A stretch of DNA of 64,000 nt from Methanomicrobiales archaeon HGW-Methanomicrobiales-1. Lineage in GTDB: Archaea; Halobacteriota; Methanomicrobia; Methanomicrobiales; Methanospirillaceae. The stretch spans positions 548,683-612,682 of the forward strand of contig PGYM01000001.1 of assembly GCA_002839675.1 (NCBI GenBank), read 5' to 3'. A program made the position numbers and the translations under genes. This document shows, in pieces, positions 35,950 to 45,242 of the stretch. Position 1 is the first letter of the stretch. The number at the start of each line of letters is the position of its first letter. The notes under the pieces are model-generated. The model was not told where the DNA came from. It worked only from the letters and a program-made list of their open reading frames with translations, and did no database searches.

Positions 35950-36924
35950 ATGACGCATCATCTTGATGGAAAAATTATTCTCCTCACCGGTGGAACAGGT
36001 TCATTCGGTCAAAAATTTACTGAAATTGTTCTAAAAAATCATAATCCTGAACGTATCAGAATATTTTCCCGCGGGGAGCTCCTGCAATATGAAATGGAGA
36101 AACGGTTTTCTGACGAACGGCTCAGATTTTTTATAGGAGACGTACGGGATAAGGAAAGACTTTCCCGGGCAATGAATGACGTTGATATTGTAATCCACGC
36201 TGCCGCATTAAAACATGTTACGGCGTGTGAATATAACCCCATTGAAGCGGTCAAGACCAATATTGATGGTACAAAAAATATTATTGATACTGCCATTGAC
36301 AATGATGTAAAACGAGTTATTGGATTGAGTACAGACAAAGCGGTTCATCCCGTAAATTTATATGGTGCCACTAAAATGGTAGCTGAAAAATTATATGTTC
36401 AGGGGAATTATTATTCTGGCCAAAAAAACACAAGGTTTTCGTGCGTAAGATACGGGAATGTAGCAGGCAGTCGAGGTAGTGTAATTCCATTATTTATGGA
36501 CCAGAAAAAAACCGGAACTATCACAATAACAGATGAGCGAATGACCCGGTTCTGGCTTACTCTGGACCAAGGTGTGCAATTTGTCATTAATAGTGCTGAA
36601 AAAATGCAAGGGGGAGAGATCTTTGTTCCAAAAATTCCCAGCATGAAGGTAACGGATCTTGCAAAATCTATTGCCCCGGATGCCAAGATCAAATTCATCG
36701 GAATTCGGCCTGGTGAAAAATTACATGAAGTCCTTCTCACTGAAGATGAAGCCCGCCATTCACGTGAATTTGATAATTATTATGTAATCGAGCCGGAGTT
36801 AGAATTCTGGGATAAAAATGCATTCTCCCATGGAAAAATCCCCCCGGAAGGGTTCCGGTATTCAAGTGATATTAATGACACCTGGTTGAGTGTATCCGAT
36901 ATGAAAAACCTGCAATTAAACTAA
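35950..36924 (+). CDS. pseB: UDP-GlcNAc 4,6-dehydratase (inverting)
   Basis: A 324-residue FlaA1/PseB-type SDR that makes UDP-2-acetamido-2,6-dideoxy-arabino-hexos-4-ulose, the first step of pseudaminic acid. LLTGGTGSFGQKF binds NAD. HAAALKHVTACEYNP, GLSTDKAVHPVNLYGATKMVAE (with YxxxK intact), VRYGNVAGSRGS and GIRPGEKLHE are the PseB hallmarks. The retained Tyr separates it from the CapE-like enzyme at 820-1878, where Tyr is Met. It is the only plus-strand gene between 23.7 and 45.2 kb. Confidence 0.93.
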   Translation: MTHHLDGKIILLTGGTGSFGQKFTEIVLKNHNPERIRIFSRGELLQYEMEKRFSDERLRFFIGDVRDKERLSRAMNDVDIVIHAAALKHVTACEYNPIEAVKTNIDGTKNIIDTAIDNDVKRVIGLSTDKAVHPVNLYGATKMVAEKLYVQGNYYSGQKNTRFSCVRYGNVAGSRGSVIPLFMDQKKTGTITITDERMTRFWLTLDQGVQFVINSAEKMQGGEIFVPKIPSMKVTDLAKSIAPDAKIKFIGIRPGEKLHEVLLTEDEARHSREFDNYYVIEPELEFWDKNAFSHGKIPPEGFRYSSDINDTWLSVSDMKNLQLN

Positions 36925-37004
36925 TTTTTTTATGGTTATAATAATATAGTTTTTACTTCTTCCTCTCAAATGCAGCGCAAAGATTGGTGTTTTAGTTATC
37001 TCAG

Positions 37005-38324
37005 TCAAGTAAGCCGTTTGAATCCTGAATATGCCAGGGGGCCGTCCAAACATTGGTTCAGAGTACCTTTTTCTAATTCATTGCTGATTTTATGGAATAC
37101 CGGGTCCAAAACCTGAATGTATTGATCAACAACCTCTTTTTTATGGGGATACGAGACATACACACTCTCGCGAGCGAGATAATCTGATTTGAGCATTTCT
37201 TGTGTGATAAATGTCTGTATTGTGAGTGCCTCCGGATGATTGAATCCAAGATGGACGAGTGGTGGTATACCATCCTCAATCTTGAACGGAAGATCATTAC
37301 TTTTTATAAGTTTATTCCATTCCTGACCAATATAACGACCAATCGATGTAATTTGTCGAGGAACATCAAGTCTCTGTATCTTCTCAATAGTAGTAATTGC
37401 TGCAGCAAATCCCACACTTTCAGTCCAGTAAGTGCTGCTGATAAATGTGTCCTGTGCGGTATCCATTACCTCTTTTTTTCCAATTATTGTAGCAATCGGG
37501 TGACCGTTACCCATTGCTTTTCCGAATATCGCAATGTCAGGAACTACCTGATAACGAAGATGGATCCCTCCTACATTCATTCTCCAGCCGGATGTTATTT
37601 CATCGAAGATTAATATGGCGTCATGTTCGTCGACAATTTTTCTTACTTTATTAAGAAAATCATGTTCAGGTTCCCTGTACCTTATTGGTTCCATTATTAC
37701 CGTACCAATTTCATTGGGATACTGTGAAAACAATGCTTCGAGTTCTTCAGGGTGATTGTACCGGAAAGGAAGCGCAGTTCCTTTTAGCCCTCTCGGAACC
37801 CCTTTTGGGGAAAGTCCCGGTAAAAGATGCCCGTCAAGACCTGAATCATCTGCCAGGTTTGCTGCAAGGTACCAGTCATGCCAGCCATGATATCCACAAA
37901 ATGCAACCCGGTCCTTACCGCTACAAGTTCTCGCAATGCGAACTGCTATTACGGCAGCTTCTCCACCGGTTCGTGCAAATCTTACCATGTCAGCCCACGG
38001 GTGTAGCTTTAGCATGATTTCTGCGAGTTCGATTTCTTCCGGACAATTGAGAGTACTCATTGACCCATTCTTTACTGCATTTATCACCGCTGCATTGACA
38101 TCATCATCTGCATACCCGAGTGTACATGCACCGACTCCTACAATTGACATGTCAATATATCGCCTGTTATCGAGATCCCAGATTTCGATGCCTTTAGCTT
38201 TTTTATAATAAGACGGCCAGTGTTCGGGAAGGAACTGCTCACTTCGTTTCGACAAAAGCTGATTTCCTCCTGGAATGATTTGTTTGGCTTTTTTCCAGAG
38301 TTTATTTCCACTAGATTCAGACAT
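37005..38324 (-). CDS. Class III aminotransferase (GSA-aminotransferase-like)
   Basis: A 439-residue PLP enzyme of the glutamate-1-semialdehyde aminomutase/class III family. RTGGEAAVIAVRIAR binds PLP phosphate, FDEITSGWRMN holds the ring-contacting Asp, and the Schiff-base Lys is in FGKAMGNGHP. In glycan loci such proteins aminate sugars or nonulosonate precursors; a role in haem synthesis is unlikely here. It is the last gene of a three-gene set with an SpsF-like cytidylyltransferase (8-base overlap) and a Gfo/Idh oxidoreductase. An oxidoreductase followed by an aminotransferase reads like oxidation to a keto sugar and its amination. Confidence 0.85.
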   Translation of the reverse strand: MSESSGNKLWKKAKQIIPGGNQLLSKRSEQFLPEHWPSYYKKAKGIEIWDLDNRRYIDMSIVGVGACTLGYADDDVNAAVINAVKNGSMSTLNCPEEIELAEIMLKLHPWADMVRFARTGGEAAVIAVRIARTCSGKDRVAFCGYHGWHDWYLAANLADDSGLDGHLLPGLSPKGVPRGLKGTALPFRYNHPEELEALFSQYPNEIGTVIMEPIRYREPEHDFLNKVRKIVDEHDAILIFDEITSGWRMNVGGIHLRYQVVPDIAIFGKAMGNGHPIATIIGKKEVMDTAQDTFISSTYWTESVGFAAAITTIEKIQRLDVPRQITSIGRYIGQEWNKLIKSNDLPFKIEDGIPPLVHLGFNHPEALTIQTFITQEMLKSDYLARESVYVSYPHKKEVVDQYIQVLDPVFHKISNELEKGTLNQCLDGPLAYSGFKRLT

Positions 38325-39111
38325 TTTTTACCTCCTGAAATTTTTCGTCCATTTTAAGAGATTTTTTATATCCTTCATCCCGGCCTATTGAATTATTTAA
38401 AAGAATCAATTCCGGTCTTCTTCTTAACAAATCAAGGATGTCCCTCATTTTAAAAAATTTTTCAGGATTATACAGACTTTTATAAACCTCATTAATAAAA
38501 TCATAGTCTTCCTGCTGATCGAGTGTCCAGCGCATTGAAGAATGATTAAAATCATCCGTTACGTTAAGCCTTTTGATACCAGGAGTCGTTTTGAGATAGG
38601 AAGTGACATGTTCTCTTTCAGAGGGAAGACGGGCTTTCGAATCTGCATCCATCAGTGCTGATAAGGTACACACTTCTACATCAAGACCATCCGGATAAGT
38701 CGGTTCAAGAGTGTTACTTACATAATCATAATCGCCTTTTATCATCGCAATAATTACCTTATCAATAATGTCCGGATCGATCATTGGACAGTCAGAAGTT
38801 ATCCTTACAATTAATGAAAGATCAATTTTTTTTTCTTTTAACATCCGGGCAGTATCCACATACCGTTTCAGAACATCTTCAGAAGATCCCCGGAAGACCA
38901 TGATATTATTGTTAATACAGAAATTTTCAATTACATCATCCTCTTTTCCGGATGTTGTCGCTACAATCACATAATCAGCCAGAGTTGCCCTTGCGACCCG
39001 ATCAACAACATGCCATAAAACCGGTTTTCCCGAGAGCACCCTCATGACTTTCCCCGGCAGTCTTGTGGACCCCATACGGGCCTGTATTATTGCTGCAATC
39101 ATATTTGACAC
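38317..39111 (-). CDS. SpsF-type cytidylyltransferase (second copy)
   Basis: A 264-residue nucleotidyltransferase with AAIIQARMGSTRLPGKVMRVLSGKP, FRGSSEDVLKRYV and ITSDCPMIDP, the same signature as the copy at 35009-35743 but clearly diverged (for example the acidic GDCPLLDP is SDCPMIDP). Length is about 20 residues greater at the C-terminus. It is coupled to the class III aminotransferase and a Gfo/Idh oxidoreductase by overlaps, so it probably activates a second, different sugar or nonulosonate. CMP donor assignment is inference from the family. Confidence 0.85.
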   Translation of the reverse strand: MSNMIAAIIQARMGSTRLPGKVMRVLSGKPVLWHVVDRVARATLADYVIVATTSGKEDDVIENFCINNNIMVFRGSSEDVLKRYVDTARMLKEKKIDLSLIVRITSDCPMIDPDIIDKVIIAMIKGDYDYVSNTLEPTYPDGLDVEVCTLSALMDADSKARLPSEREHVTSYLKTTPGIKRLNVTDDFNHSSMRWTLDQQEDYDFINEVYKSLYNPEKFFKMRDILDLLRRRPELILLNNSIGRDEGYKKSLKMDEKFQEVKNV

Positions 39112-40088
39112 TCATGCTTTGCCGCAAGTGCAATTTCCATAATTTTCTTTCCATTCTGCAGACCGGATTCAGGATGGACTTTTTTATCAATACATTCGAG
39201 AAAATATCGCATTTCATCAATATATAATTGATTTACATCAAATGTGTCAGCATATGAGAATACCGATTCACCGTGCTTATCAGATACATGCACAGAATTT
39301 CCAAATATCCATTCAAAAGTATATCCCTCCCTGTCGCAAATTTTACATTTCCGTGAATATTTTCTTTGGAGGTAATCTGAGTGAATACTTACAATTTTAT
39401 CTGGATATTCGAAATTTATCATTGCTGTATCTTCGACATCAATTGTAAAAGAGCTAAACTTTCCAAAAACACTCGTGACATGTTTTGGATATCCAAATAA
39501 CCAACAGGCGTAATCAAGCTCGTGGACATCATCAAGGATTGTACCTCCCCCCATAGAACGGTTTGCACTGTATACTGTTCGGTAATCGACACCTTTTCGC
39601 CAGAGTGGCATATGAGAGCCAAACTCGAGCTGGCCAAATGCAACTTTATCTTCTTCAATCCGGGTCTTAAGGAATCGCAATCCTGGTTCAAAGCGGAGCA
39701 TAAATCCAACCATTGCAATACAATGATTATTTTCCGCAAGTGATATGAGATCGTCAACTCCATCAAGGGTATGAGACAGAGGTTTTTCAATAAAAAGATT
39801 GATTCCACGTTCTGCAACTTTTTGCGCAACTGGTATATGTAAATGTGTAGGTGTGCAAATAATTGCCCCCTCAAAATGTGTTTTTTCAATTGCCTGGTCT
39901 AAATCAACACATGGGACGAATCCTTCTTCATGGCATATCCTCAATAATAATTCAATGTTAACATCAAAAAGGTGCACAACTGCGCCAAGGGCCTGTAAAT
40001 TTTTAGCATGACGCTTTCCAATAGACCCGGCGCCAATAACGATAATCTTGGGTCGTGATGCGATGGTATTGTTTTTGATATTGACCAT
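39099..40088 (-). CDS. Gfo/Idh/MocA-family oxidoreductase (second copy)
   Basis: A 329-residue oxidoreductase: IIVIGAGSIGKRHAKNL opens the Rossmann fold, GAIICTPTHLH and LFIEKPLSHT (catalytic Lys of EKP) follow, then a C-terminal substrate domain. A KCKICDREG segment near residue 245 is a CxxC that could bind metal and is not a family hallmark. It starts the three-gene operon of oxidoreductase, cytidylyltransferase and class III aminotransferase. Confidence 0.83.
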   Translation of the reverse strand: MVNIKNNTIASRPKIIVIGAGSIGKRHAKNLQALGAVVHLFDVNIELLLRICHEEGFVPCVDLDQAIEKTHFEGAIICTPTHLHIPVAQKVAERGINLFIEKPLSHTLDGVDDLISLAENNHCIAMVGFMLRFEPGLRFLKTRIEEDKVAFGQLEFGSHMPLWRKGVDYRTVYSANRSMGGGTILDDVHELDYACWLFGYPKHVTSVFGKFSSFTIDVEDTAMINFEYPDKIVSIHSDYLQRKYSRKCKICDREGYTFEWIFGNSVHVSDKHGESVFSYADTFDVNQLYIDEMRYFLECIDKKVHPESGLQNGKKIMEIALAAKHECQI

Positions 40089-40213
40089 TAGTACTTATTT
40101 TGGGCATTCTTCATTTGTATTATTTGTGGGGGGAATCGTTAAGAATCGGTATTATCTTACAAAAATCATTAATTTACTTTAATTCCCGATACTGAAACGT
40201 TTATGTAATAATC

Positions 40214-41467
40214 TCATTTCCAGTCATGGTTAATATAAAAAATCCCATGATAACCTTTTACAATATTATAGCCAGATCCTTTCGGATCACAAGAATCAAT
40301 AGAAAATGAGTATGCATCATGTACACGATCTATGTGTTCCTGTCCATGAATATTCAATTCACATTTAATCAAATAATCTCCTGCATATAAGTTCAGCGGA
40401 CTCATATAGCATTCAATAATATTCATGCCAGGTTTTAAGGAGACATCCCGTCCATCGATCAATTGGGTATCAAACATACAAATATTTTGAATTTCATCTG
40501 AAATATAGAGTGTCGCGGAACATCTCACATCAGATTTAGCTTCCACAGTAAGTTGAACAATCAGTGGTTTGAATGGATTGATCATTTTTGGATTTCTTTG
40601 TTCATCGGAAATTACAGTAATCTCCATAATTTTTGCACGGAGATTGCAATATCTTTCCCGCGTTCGTTCAGCAATCGGAATTATTTCTTCATCTGGTGAA
40701 TTTTTGTAACCTAGATAATAATCTATGGCTTCATTGGTGTCCCCGTCAAATTGGATCTGACCTGCACTAATAACAATACAACGATTGCATAATGCTTTCA
40801 CTGCAGTCAGGTTATGGCTTACAAAAATTACTGTTCTCCCCTCTCTTCCCACTTCCCCCATTTTACCAAGGCATTTTTTCTGAAAGCTTGCATCTCCCAC
40901 TGCAAGCACTTCATCTACCAGTAATATTTCCGGTTCGAGATGAGCTGCAACCGCAAATGCCAGCCGGACATACATACCGCTTGAATACCGTTTCACCGGG
41001 GTATCGATAAATTGTTCAATCTCAGAAAATTTTACAATATCATCGAATTTTCGTTCAACTTCATGCCTCTTCATTCCAAGGATGGATCCCGATAAAAAAA
41101 TATTTTCACGTCCAGTCAGTTCCGAATGAAATCCGGTTCCGACTTCAAGAAGAGAACCGACCCTCCCATGGAGTTCAACACAACCTTCTGTTGGTGTAGT
41201 AATGCGGGATAAAATTTTCAGCAGTGTGCTCTTTCCAGCACCGTTATGGCCAATGATACCGACAATTTCCCCTGATTCAATCTGAAATGATACCCCCTTC
41301 AGCGCCCAGAATCCATCCTCCGGTGGAGTACGATGTAATATCTTAAATGGTGCTTTTAATGAATTGACAATCGCATCGCGAAGTGTGTGATATTGTTCCT
41401 GCAGTCCGCCAATGGCGTATTTCTTGCCGAGATGGCTGACACGGATGGCGATATTATAGGACGACAT
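40214..41467 (-). CDS. wzt: O-antigen-type ABC transporter ATP-binding protein with C-terminal carbohydrate-binding domain
   Basis: A 417-residue ATPase driving export of a completed lipid-linked glycan. Walker A is GHNGAGKST, the signature is YSSGM, Walker [13 protein letters not shown] and the switch His lies in FVSHN. Residues from about 265 to the end form the extra beta-sandwich domain found in Wzt proteins that recognise the terminal modification of the polysaccharide before export. That fits a locus with terminal-type modifications such as methylation, sulfation or amidination. Its permease partner is at 43828-44682. Confidence 0.93.
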   Translation of the reverse strand: MSSYNIAIRVSHLGKKYAIGGLQEQYHTLRDAIVNSLKAPFKILHRTPPEDGFWALKGVSFQIESGEIVGIIGHNGAGKSTLLKILSRITTPTEGCVELHGRVGSLLEVGTGFHSELTGRENIFLSGSILGMKRHEVERKFDDIVKFSEIEQFIDTPVKRYSSGMYVRLAFAVAAHLEPEILLVDEVLAVGDASFQKKCLGKMGEVGREGRTVIFVSHNLTAVKALCNRCIVISAGQIQFDGDTNEAIDYYLGYKNSPDEEIIPIAERTRERYCNLRAKIMEITVISDEQRNPKMINPFKPLIVQLTVEAKSDVRCSATLYISDEIQNICMFDTQLIDGRDVSLKPGMNIIECYMSPLNLYAGDYLIKCELNIHGQEHIDRVHDAYSFSIDSCDPKGSGYNIVKGYHGIFYINHDWK

Positions 41468-41508
41468 ACTTCAATAAATCCATTTTTGTTGGTTTTTATA
41501 AACCTATA

Positions 41509-42756
41509 TTATAATCGGTAGTAGGTGATCCCATTTTCTTCTGCAGTTGTCTTGGCAATCATTCCACGGACATCAACGAGAAGGGGGTGGGCATTCATCA
41601 GGTTGTGGATGTAATCAATATTCATCGTTCTGAATGCATTATGCGCGACAGCAACGATAATAGCATCCACTTTTCTATCAAGTTCCGGAAGCGGTATTGC
41701 GCCGAATTTTTGGATGATGCTATCGGGCAACAGTGGATCATAACCGTACACATGAACGCCAAACTCTTTTAATTCCTTTACCATCTCTTCAACTGGGGAT
41801 TCCCGGGTATCCGGAACATTTTCCTTATAGGTAAGCCCCATAATCAGGACACTCGATCCTTTGATAACTTTCCCTGCATTATTCAGCCCCTTGACCGCCA
41901 TATCTGCAACATACTTGGGCATGGAATCATTGATTGAACGGCCTGCAAGAATTACCTGGGGATGATACCCGTATTCCTGTGCACGGGCAACAAGATAGTA
42001 CGGATCGACGGGGATACAATGCCCGCCAACAAGACCCGGGGTAAAATGCATGAAGTTCCATTTCGTGCCGGCAGCTTCCAGAACATCTGCCGTATTGATA
42101 CCGAGGCGGTGGAAAATAACCGTAAGTTCATTCATCAGCGCGATATTGAGATCCCTTTGGATATTCTCGATCACCTTTGCTGCTTCGGCAACCTGAATAC
42201 TTCTTGCACGGTATACGGTTGTCACGTTCCCATACAGTATGGCGAGATCATCTAGTGTCTCATTATCCATGCCGGCGACAATCTTGATAATCTTTGCGAG
42301 TTCGTGTGCATCATCTCCAGGATTGATCCGTTCTGGAGAATATCCAATCCTGAACCCTTCCCCGCATTTCATACCGGATTCTTTCTCAAGGATAGGAAGG
42401 ACGATCTCTTCTGTCACTCCCGGGTAAACCGTGGATTCAAGGACGACGGTTGCCCCTTTTTTCAGATGCCTGCCGGCAATTTCCACGGCGCCCCGGACCG
42501 GTGAGAGATCGGGCTGTTTGTTTTTTGTCACCGGTGTCGGGACACAAATCAGAATATAATCCGCGTTGTGAATCTCTTCGGGATTGCTGGTAGCATGAAT
42601 TTTTGATCCGGATTTTTGTATTTGATCAATTTTGTTCCGATCAATATCAAACCCAATCGTCTCTACGTGCTGAGAAAACGCTTCAGCGAGAGGATAGCCG
42701 ACATATCCAAGACCGATTACACATACCGTTACTTTGTCATCCTGTCCTGATACCAT
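41509..42756 (-). CDS. wecC: UDP-N-acetyl-D-mannosamine dehydrogenase
   Basis: A 415-residue NAD-dependent UDP-sugar 6-dehydrogenase oxidising the C6 alcohol of a UDP-N-acetylhexosamine to a uronic acid. CVIGLGYVGYPLAEAF is the NAD loop. ESTVYPGVTEEI, GYSPERINPGD, GTKWNFMHFTPGLVGGHCIPVDPYYL (catalytic Cys in GGHCIPVDP) and GLTYKENVPDTRESP are hallmarks of WecC/WbpO rather than plain UDP-glucose dehydrogenase. UDP-ManNAc is the likeliest substrate because a WecB homologue is in the same locus, though UDP-GlcNAc or UDP-GalNAc cannot be ruled out. It overlaps the epimerase gene by 28 bases. Its product is a candidate for amidation by the AsnB-type enzyme. Confidence 0.88.
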   Translation of the reverse strand: MVSGQDDKVTVCVIGLGYVGYPLAEAFSQHVETIGFDIDRNKIDQIQKSGSKIHATSNPEEIHNADYILICVPTPVTKNKQPDLSPVRGAVEIAGRHLKKGATVVLESTVYPGVTEEIVLPILEKESGMKCGEGFRIGYSPERINPGDDAHELAKIIKIVAGMDNETLDDLAILYGNVTTVYRARSIQVAEAAKVIENIQRDLNIALMNELTVIFHRLGINTADVLEAAGTKWNFMHFTPGLVGGHCIPVDPYYLVARAQEYGYHPQVILAGRSINDSMPKYVADMAVKGLNNAGKVIKGSSVLIMGLTYKENVPDTRESPVEEMVKELKEFGVHVYGYDPLLPDSIIQKFGAIPLPELDRKVDAIIVAVAHNAFRTMNIDYIHNLMNAHPLLVDVRGMIAKTTAEENGITYYRL

Positions 42757-43667
42757 TGTATAGTCTCCTGTAATCCAGTCTTCACTGTGTATCGGGGATG
42801 ATACCCGAAAGCTTCACGAGCACGGGAACTATCCGCGAGCGAATCATGAATATCCCCTGGGCGTGCCGGCTCGTAGACCGGAGTTGTCCTGATTCCGGTA
42901 ATATCCATAATGAGTTCGGCAAGGGAGTTAAGATCAATCTGTTGGCCATACGCGATGTTGTATAATCCTTCAGCCGTGCTCCCCATCCCCCGAACATTTG
43001 CTTCTGCGACATCTTTCACGTAGGTAAAATCACGGGTTTGTGTACCATCGCCAAAGATGATCGGATGCTCGTGAGCAAGGATGCGGGTGATGAATTTCGG
43101 GATGACCGCAGCATAATCTGATTTTGGATCCTGTCGAGGACCAAAGACGTTGAAATACCGGAATGAAAGGGTCTTGAGTCCATAAAGTTCAGAGAAAACC
43201 CGTAAATACTCTTCGCCGGCATGTTTTGATACCGCGTAGGGAGATTTCGGACTGGGACACATGGATTCCTTTTTTGGGAGAGTCGGGGTGTCACCATATA
43301 CGGAAGAAGAAGAAGCAAAGACAACTTTTTTCACACCTGCATCGCGTGCTGCCACAAGTATATTTAATGTTCCGGTTATATTAGCCTCATTGGTGGCAAT
43401 AGGATTATTCACCGATCGTGCAACCGATGCAATAGCTGCTTCATGAAATATACCGTCAACGGATTCACATGCCGTTTTAAGCGTTGCCCTGTCTGTAATA
43501 CTTCCGTGAATAAAGCGAATTTTTTTAATCCCTTCAAGGTGAAAAATATTTTCTTCCCTGCCGGAAAAAAAGTTATCGAGAATTATGATCTCATGACCGC
43601 ATTCAGAGAGATTATCAACAATATGGGAACCAATAAATCCGGCTCCGCCCGTAACGAGATATTTCAT
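42729..43667 (-). CDS. UDP-sugar 4-epimerase (GalE/WbpP-like)
   Basis: A 312-residue extended SDR. VTGGAGFIGSHIVDNL, ASSSSVYGD, SPYAVSKHAGEEYLRVF (YxxxK), RYFNVFGPRQDP and IFGDGTQTRDFTYVKD are the GalE/WbpP set. It interconverts C4 epimers of UDP-hexoses or UDP-N-acetylhexosamines. Followed at once by a 6-dehydrogenase, the pair resembles the WbpP/WbpO arrangement that forms UDP-GalNAcA from UDP-GlcNAc, which is an alternative to ManNAcA for this operon. Confidence 0.86.
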   Translation of the reverse strand: MKYLVTGGAGFIGSHIVDNLSECGHEIIILDNFFSGREENIFHLEGIKKIRFIHGSITDRATLKTACESVDGIFHEAAIASVARSVNNPIATNEANITGTLNILVAARDAGVKKVVFASSSSVYGDTPTLPKKESMCPSPKSPYAVSKHAGEEYLRVFSELYGLKTLSFRYFNVFGPRQDPKSDYAAVIPKFITRILAHEHPIIFGDGTQTRDFTYVKDVAEANVRGMGSTAEGLYNIAYGQQIDLNSLAELIMDITGIRTTPVYEPARPGDIHDSLADSSRAREAFGYHPRYTVKTGLQETIQWYQDRMTK

Positions 43668-43827
43668 ATGATCCGTCTCAAAGATCTGATTGGGATTGTA
43701 ATAATAGATTCCCTCCGTGTGCGGTAACTGTTGGATAATTTTAATTTAAATTTATTTTGAAAAATTCGATATAGTTGGTGTGACTATCAGATAACATGGA
43801 ACTGTTCCCAGGGAGTTATCTATAATT

Positions 43828-44682
43828 TTAAACGATGTCCGCGTAATACTGCTCCATCCTACGGAAATAGAACATCCCGGAAACCAGCAGAACCACAACA
43901 ACCCCAACGGAAACAAATATCATCGCTCCTGGAATTTCCGTACCTAGTAATGCCCACCGGAATCCTTCAATCACACCAGCCATTGGGTTCAGGCCATACA
44001 AGGGACGTATCGCTTCAGGGATCATGCTTGCAGGGTAGACAACCGGTGACGCATACATCCAGAGCTGAATGATGAAGGGGACCGTATACTGGAAATCCCG
44101 GTACTTGACATTCAGCGCTGAAAGCCAGAGCCCGATACCCAGTGAGGTAGCAAGTGCAAGCAGGATAAACAGGGGAAGGAAAACGACATTGATGGTTGGC
44201 ACAAAACCATAGTATGCCATCATCAGGATAAGAATTGAAATGGAAACGGCAAAGTCCACAACCGGGGAGAGTATGCCAGAAATCGGCATGATTAGCCGGG
44301 GGAAGTACACCTTTGTCATGATGTTTGCATTTGCCACCATGCTCATCGTTGAGCGGGTGAGCCCTTCAGAAAATAGCATCCAGGGGAGGAGTGCAGCAAA
44401 AGAGAAGAGCGGGTATGGTATACCCTCAGATGGGATTTTTGCAAATCCTCCGAATATGACGGTAAAGATCACCATCATGAACAGTGGCTGAATGATTGCC
44501 CATAGGAAACCCAGAGCGGTCTGTTTGTAGCGGATTTTAATATCCCGTATCGTGAATGAAGTAAGAAGTTCCCGGTAATTCCAGAGTTCATGTAGATCAA
44601 CCGGTACCCATTTACGCGGTGGACGTATGATTAGCGTGGGTGGTGAATCTTGAACATGTTCGGATTCTGTCATGAAAGCCAA
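43828..44682 (-). CDS. wzm: O-antigen-type ABC transporter permease
   Basis: A 284-residue ABC-2 integral membrane protein with six predicted hydrophobic segments. The cytoplasmic N-terminus holds RELLTSFTIRDIKIRYKQTALGFLWAI, the coupling-helix signature of Wzm/TagG permeases. The segments fall near residues 60-80, 90-110, 135-160, 165-190, 200-225 and 255-275. With the Wzt ATPase three genes downstream it would export the assembled polysaccharide across the cytoplasmic membrane. It appears to be the first gene of the 44.7-40.2 kb operon. Confidence 0.92.
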   Translation of the reverse strand: MAFMTESEHVQDSPPTLIIRPPRKWVPVDLHELWNYRELLTSFTIRDIKIRYKQTALGFLWAIIQPLFMMVIFTVIFGGFAKIPSEGIPYPLFSFAALLPWMLFSEGLTRSTMSMVANANIMTKVYFPRLIMPISGILSPVVDFAVSISILILMMAYYGFVPTINVVFLPLFILLALATSLGIGLWLSALNVKYRDFQYTVPFIIQLWMYASPVVYPASMIPEAIRPLYGLNPMAGVIEGFRWALLGTEIPGAMIFVSVGVVVVLLVSGMFYFRRMEQYYADIV

Positions 44683-44702
44683 CTATGTTTTTGTATTGTC
44701 AT

Positions 44703-44711
44703 TACATAAAT
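44703..44711 (-). promoter_or_regulatory. TATA-like box upstream of wzm
   Basis: On the minus strand AATTTATGTA-type sequence is centred about 25 bases before the wzm ATG at 44682, which would make the transcript nearly leaderless. No ribosome-binding motif precedes that ATG, in agreement. Confidence 0.35.
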
Positions 44712-44847
44712 TCTAGTGATTTTGTGAACGTGATAAATTCCACGTGAACATTTTCACAAACTGCATGATTTGCCATTCCATATCTTTGAATTCCTTGATA
44801 TTATGAAGAAAAAAATTCATTTTTTTAAATTAAATCGAAAAGTGTTC

Positions 44848-44852
44848 AAAAA
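44848..44852 (-). terminator. Oligo-T terminator of tRNA-Thr
   Basis: The minus strand runs into consecutive T residues directly after the tRNA acceptor stem, the usual archaeal oligo-T transcription stop. Confidence 0.5.
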
Positions 44853-44925
44853 AGCCTCAGCCGTGATTTGAACACGGGACCTGCTGATTACAAGTCAGCC
44901 GCTCTGCCAACTAAGCCACTGAGGC
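44853..44925 (-). tRNA. tRNA-Thr (anticodon TGT)
   Basis: A complete cloverleaf on the minus strand. The acceptor stem GCCTCAG/CTGAGGC pairs fully, the D stem is GCTT/AGAGC, the anticodon stem GCTGA/TCAGC encloses CTTGTAA with anticodon TGT, and the T arm CGTG/CACG has loop TTCAAAT. Length is about 73 with an unpaired U discriminator. No CCA is encoded. It reads ACA codons. Confidence 0.93.
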
Positions 44926-45173
44926 GCCATATACTATAGGAATTAACTGGTAAAAAAGATGGTGCTGATTTCAAACGATCCACGGGTAGAATTGCCTTCT
45001 TTCACTTACGATCACAGGGTCCATAATTATTCCATTAAACAGCCCGGTATTCATTCCGCTTAAAGGATTATGATGCCAATCACTCATTTTTTCGCAAGTA
45101 CCCTGAATAAAACATCATGAAATATGCTCGTAATATAAGCGGAATCTCCCATATGGATCATTTTCCTCGCTCC

Positions 45174-45181
45174 CTATAAGT
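45174..45181 (+). promoter_or_regulatory. TATA-like box upstream of mmp10
   Basis: CCTATAAG at about 45174-45181 predicts a start near 45203 and a short leader before the ATG at 45243. The rest of the 317 bases between tRNA-Thr and mmp10 shows no gene. Confidence 0.4.
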
Positions 45182-45242
45182 ATCACCCATCACCACCTTT
45201 CCAAACACATTTTACCGACAACAACCGACATAACATACAAAG

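Noticed and set aside
41509-42756. Calling the 6-dehydrogenase a UDP-glucose dehydrogenase
   Set aside because: The motif set is that of the WecC/WbpO branch acting on UDP-N-acetylhexosamines, and epimerase genes for such sugars are in the locus.
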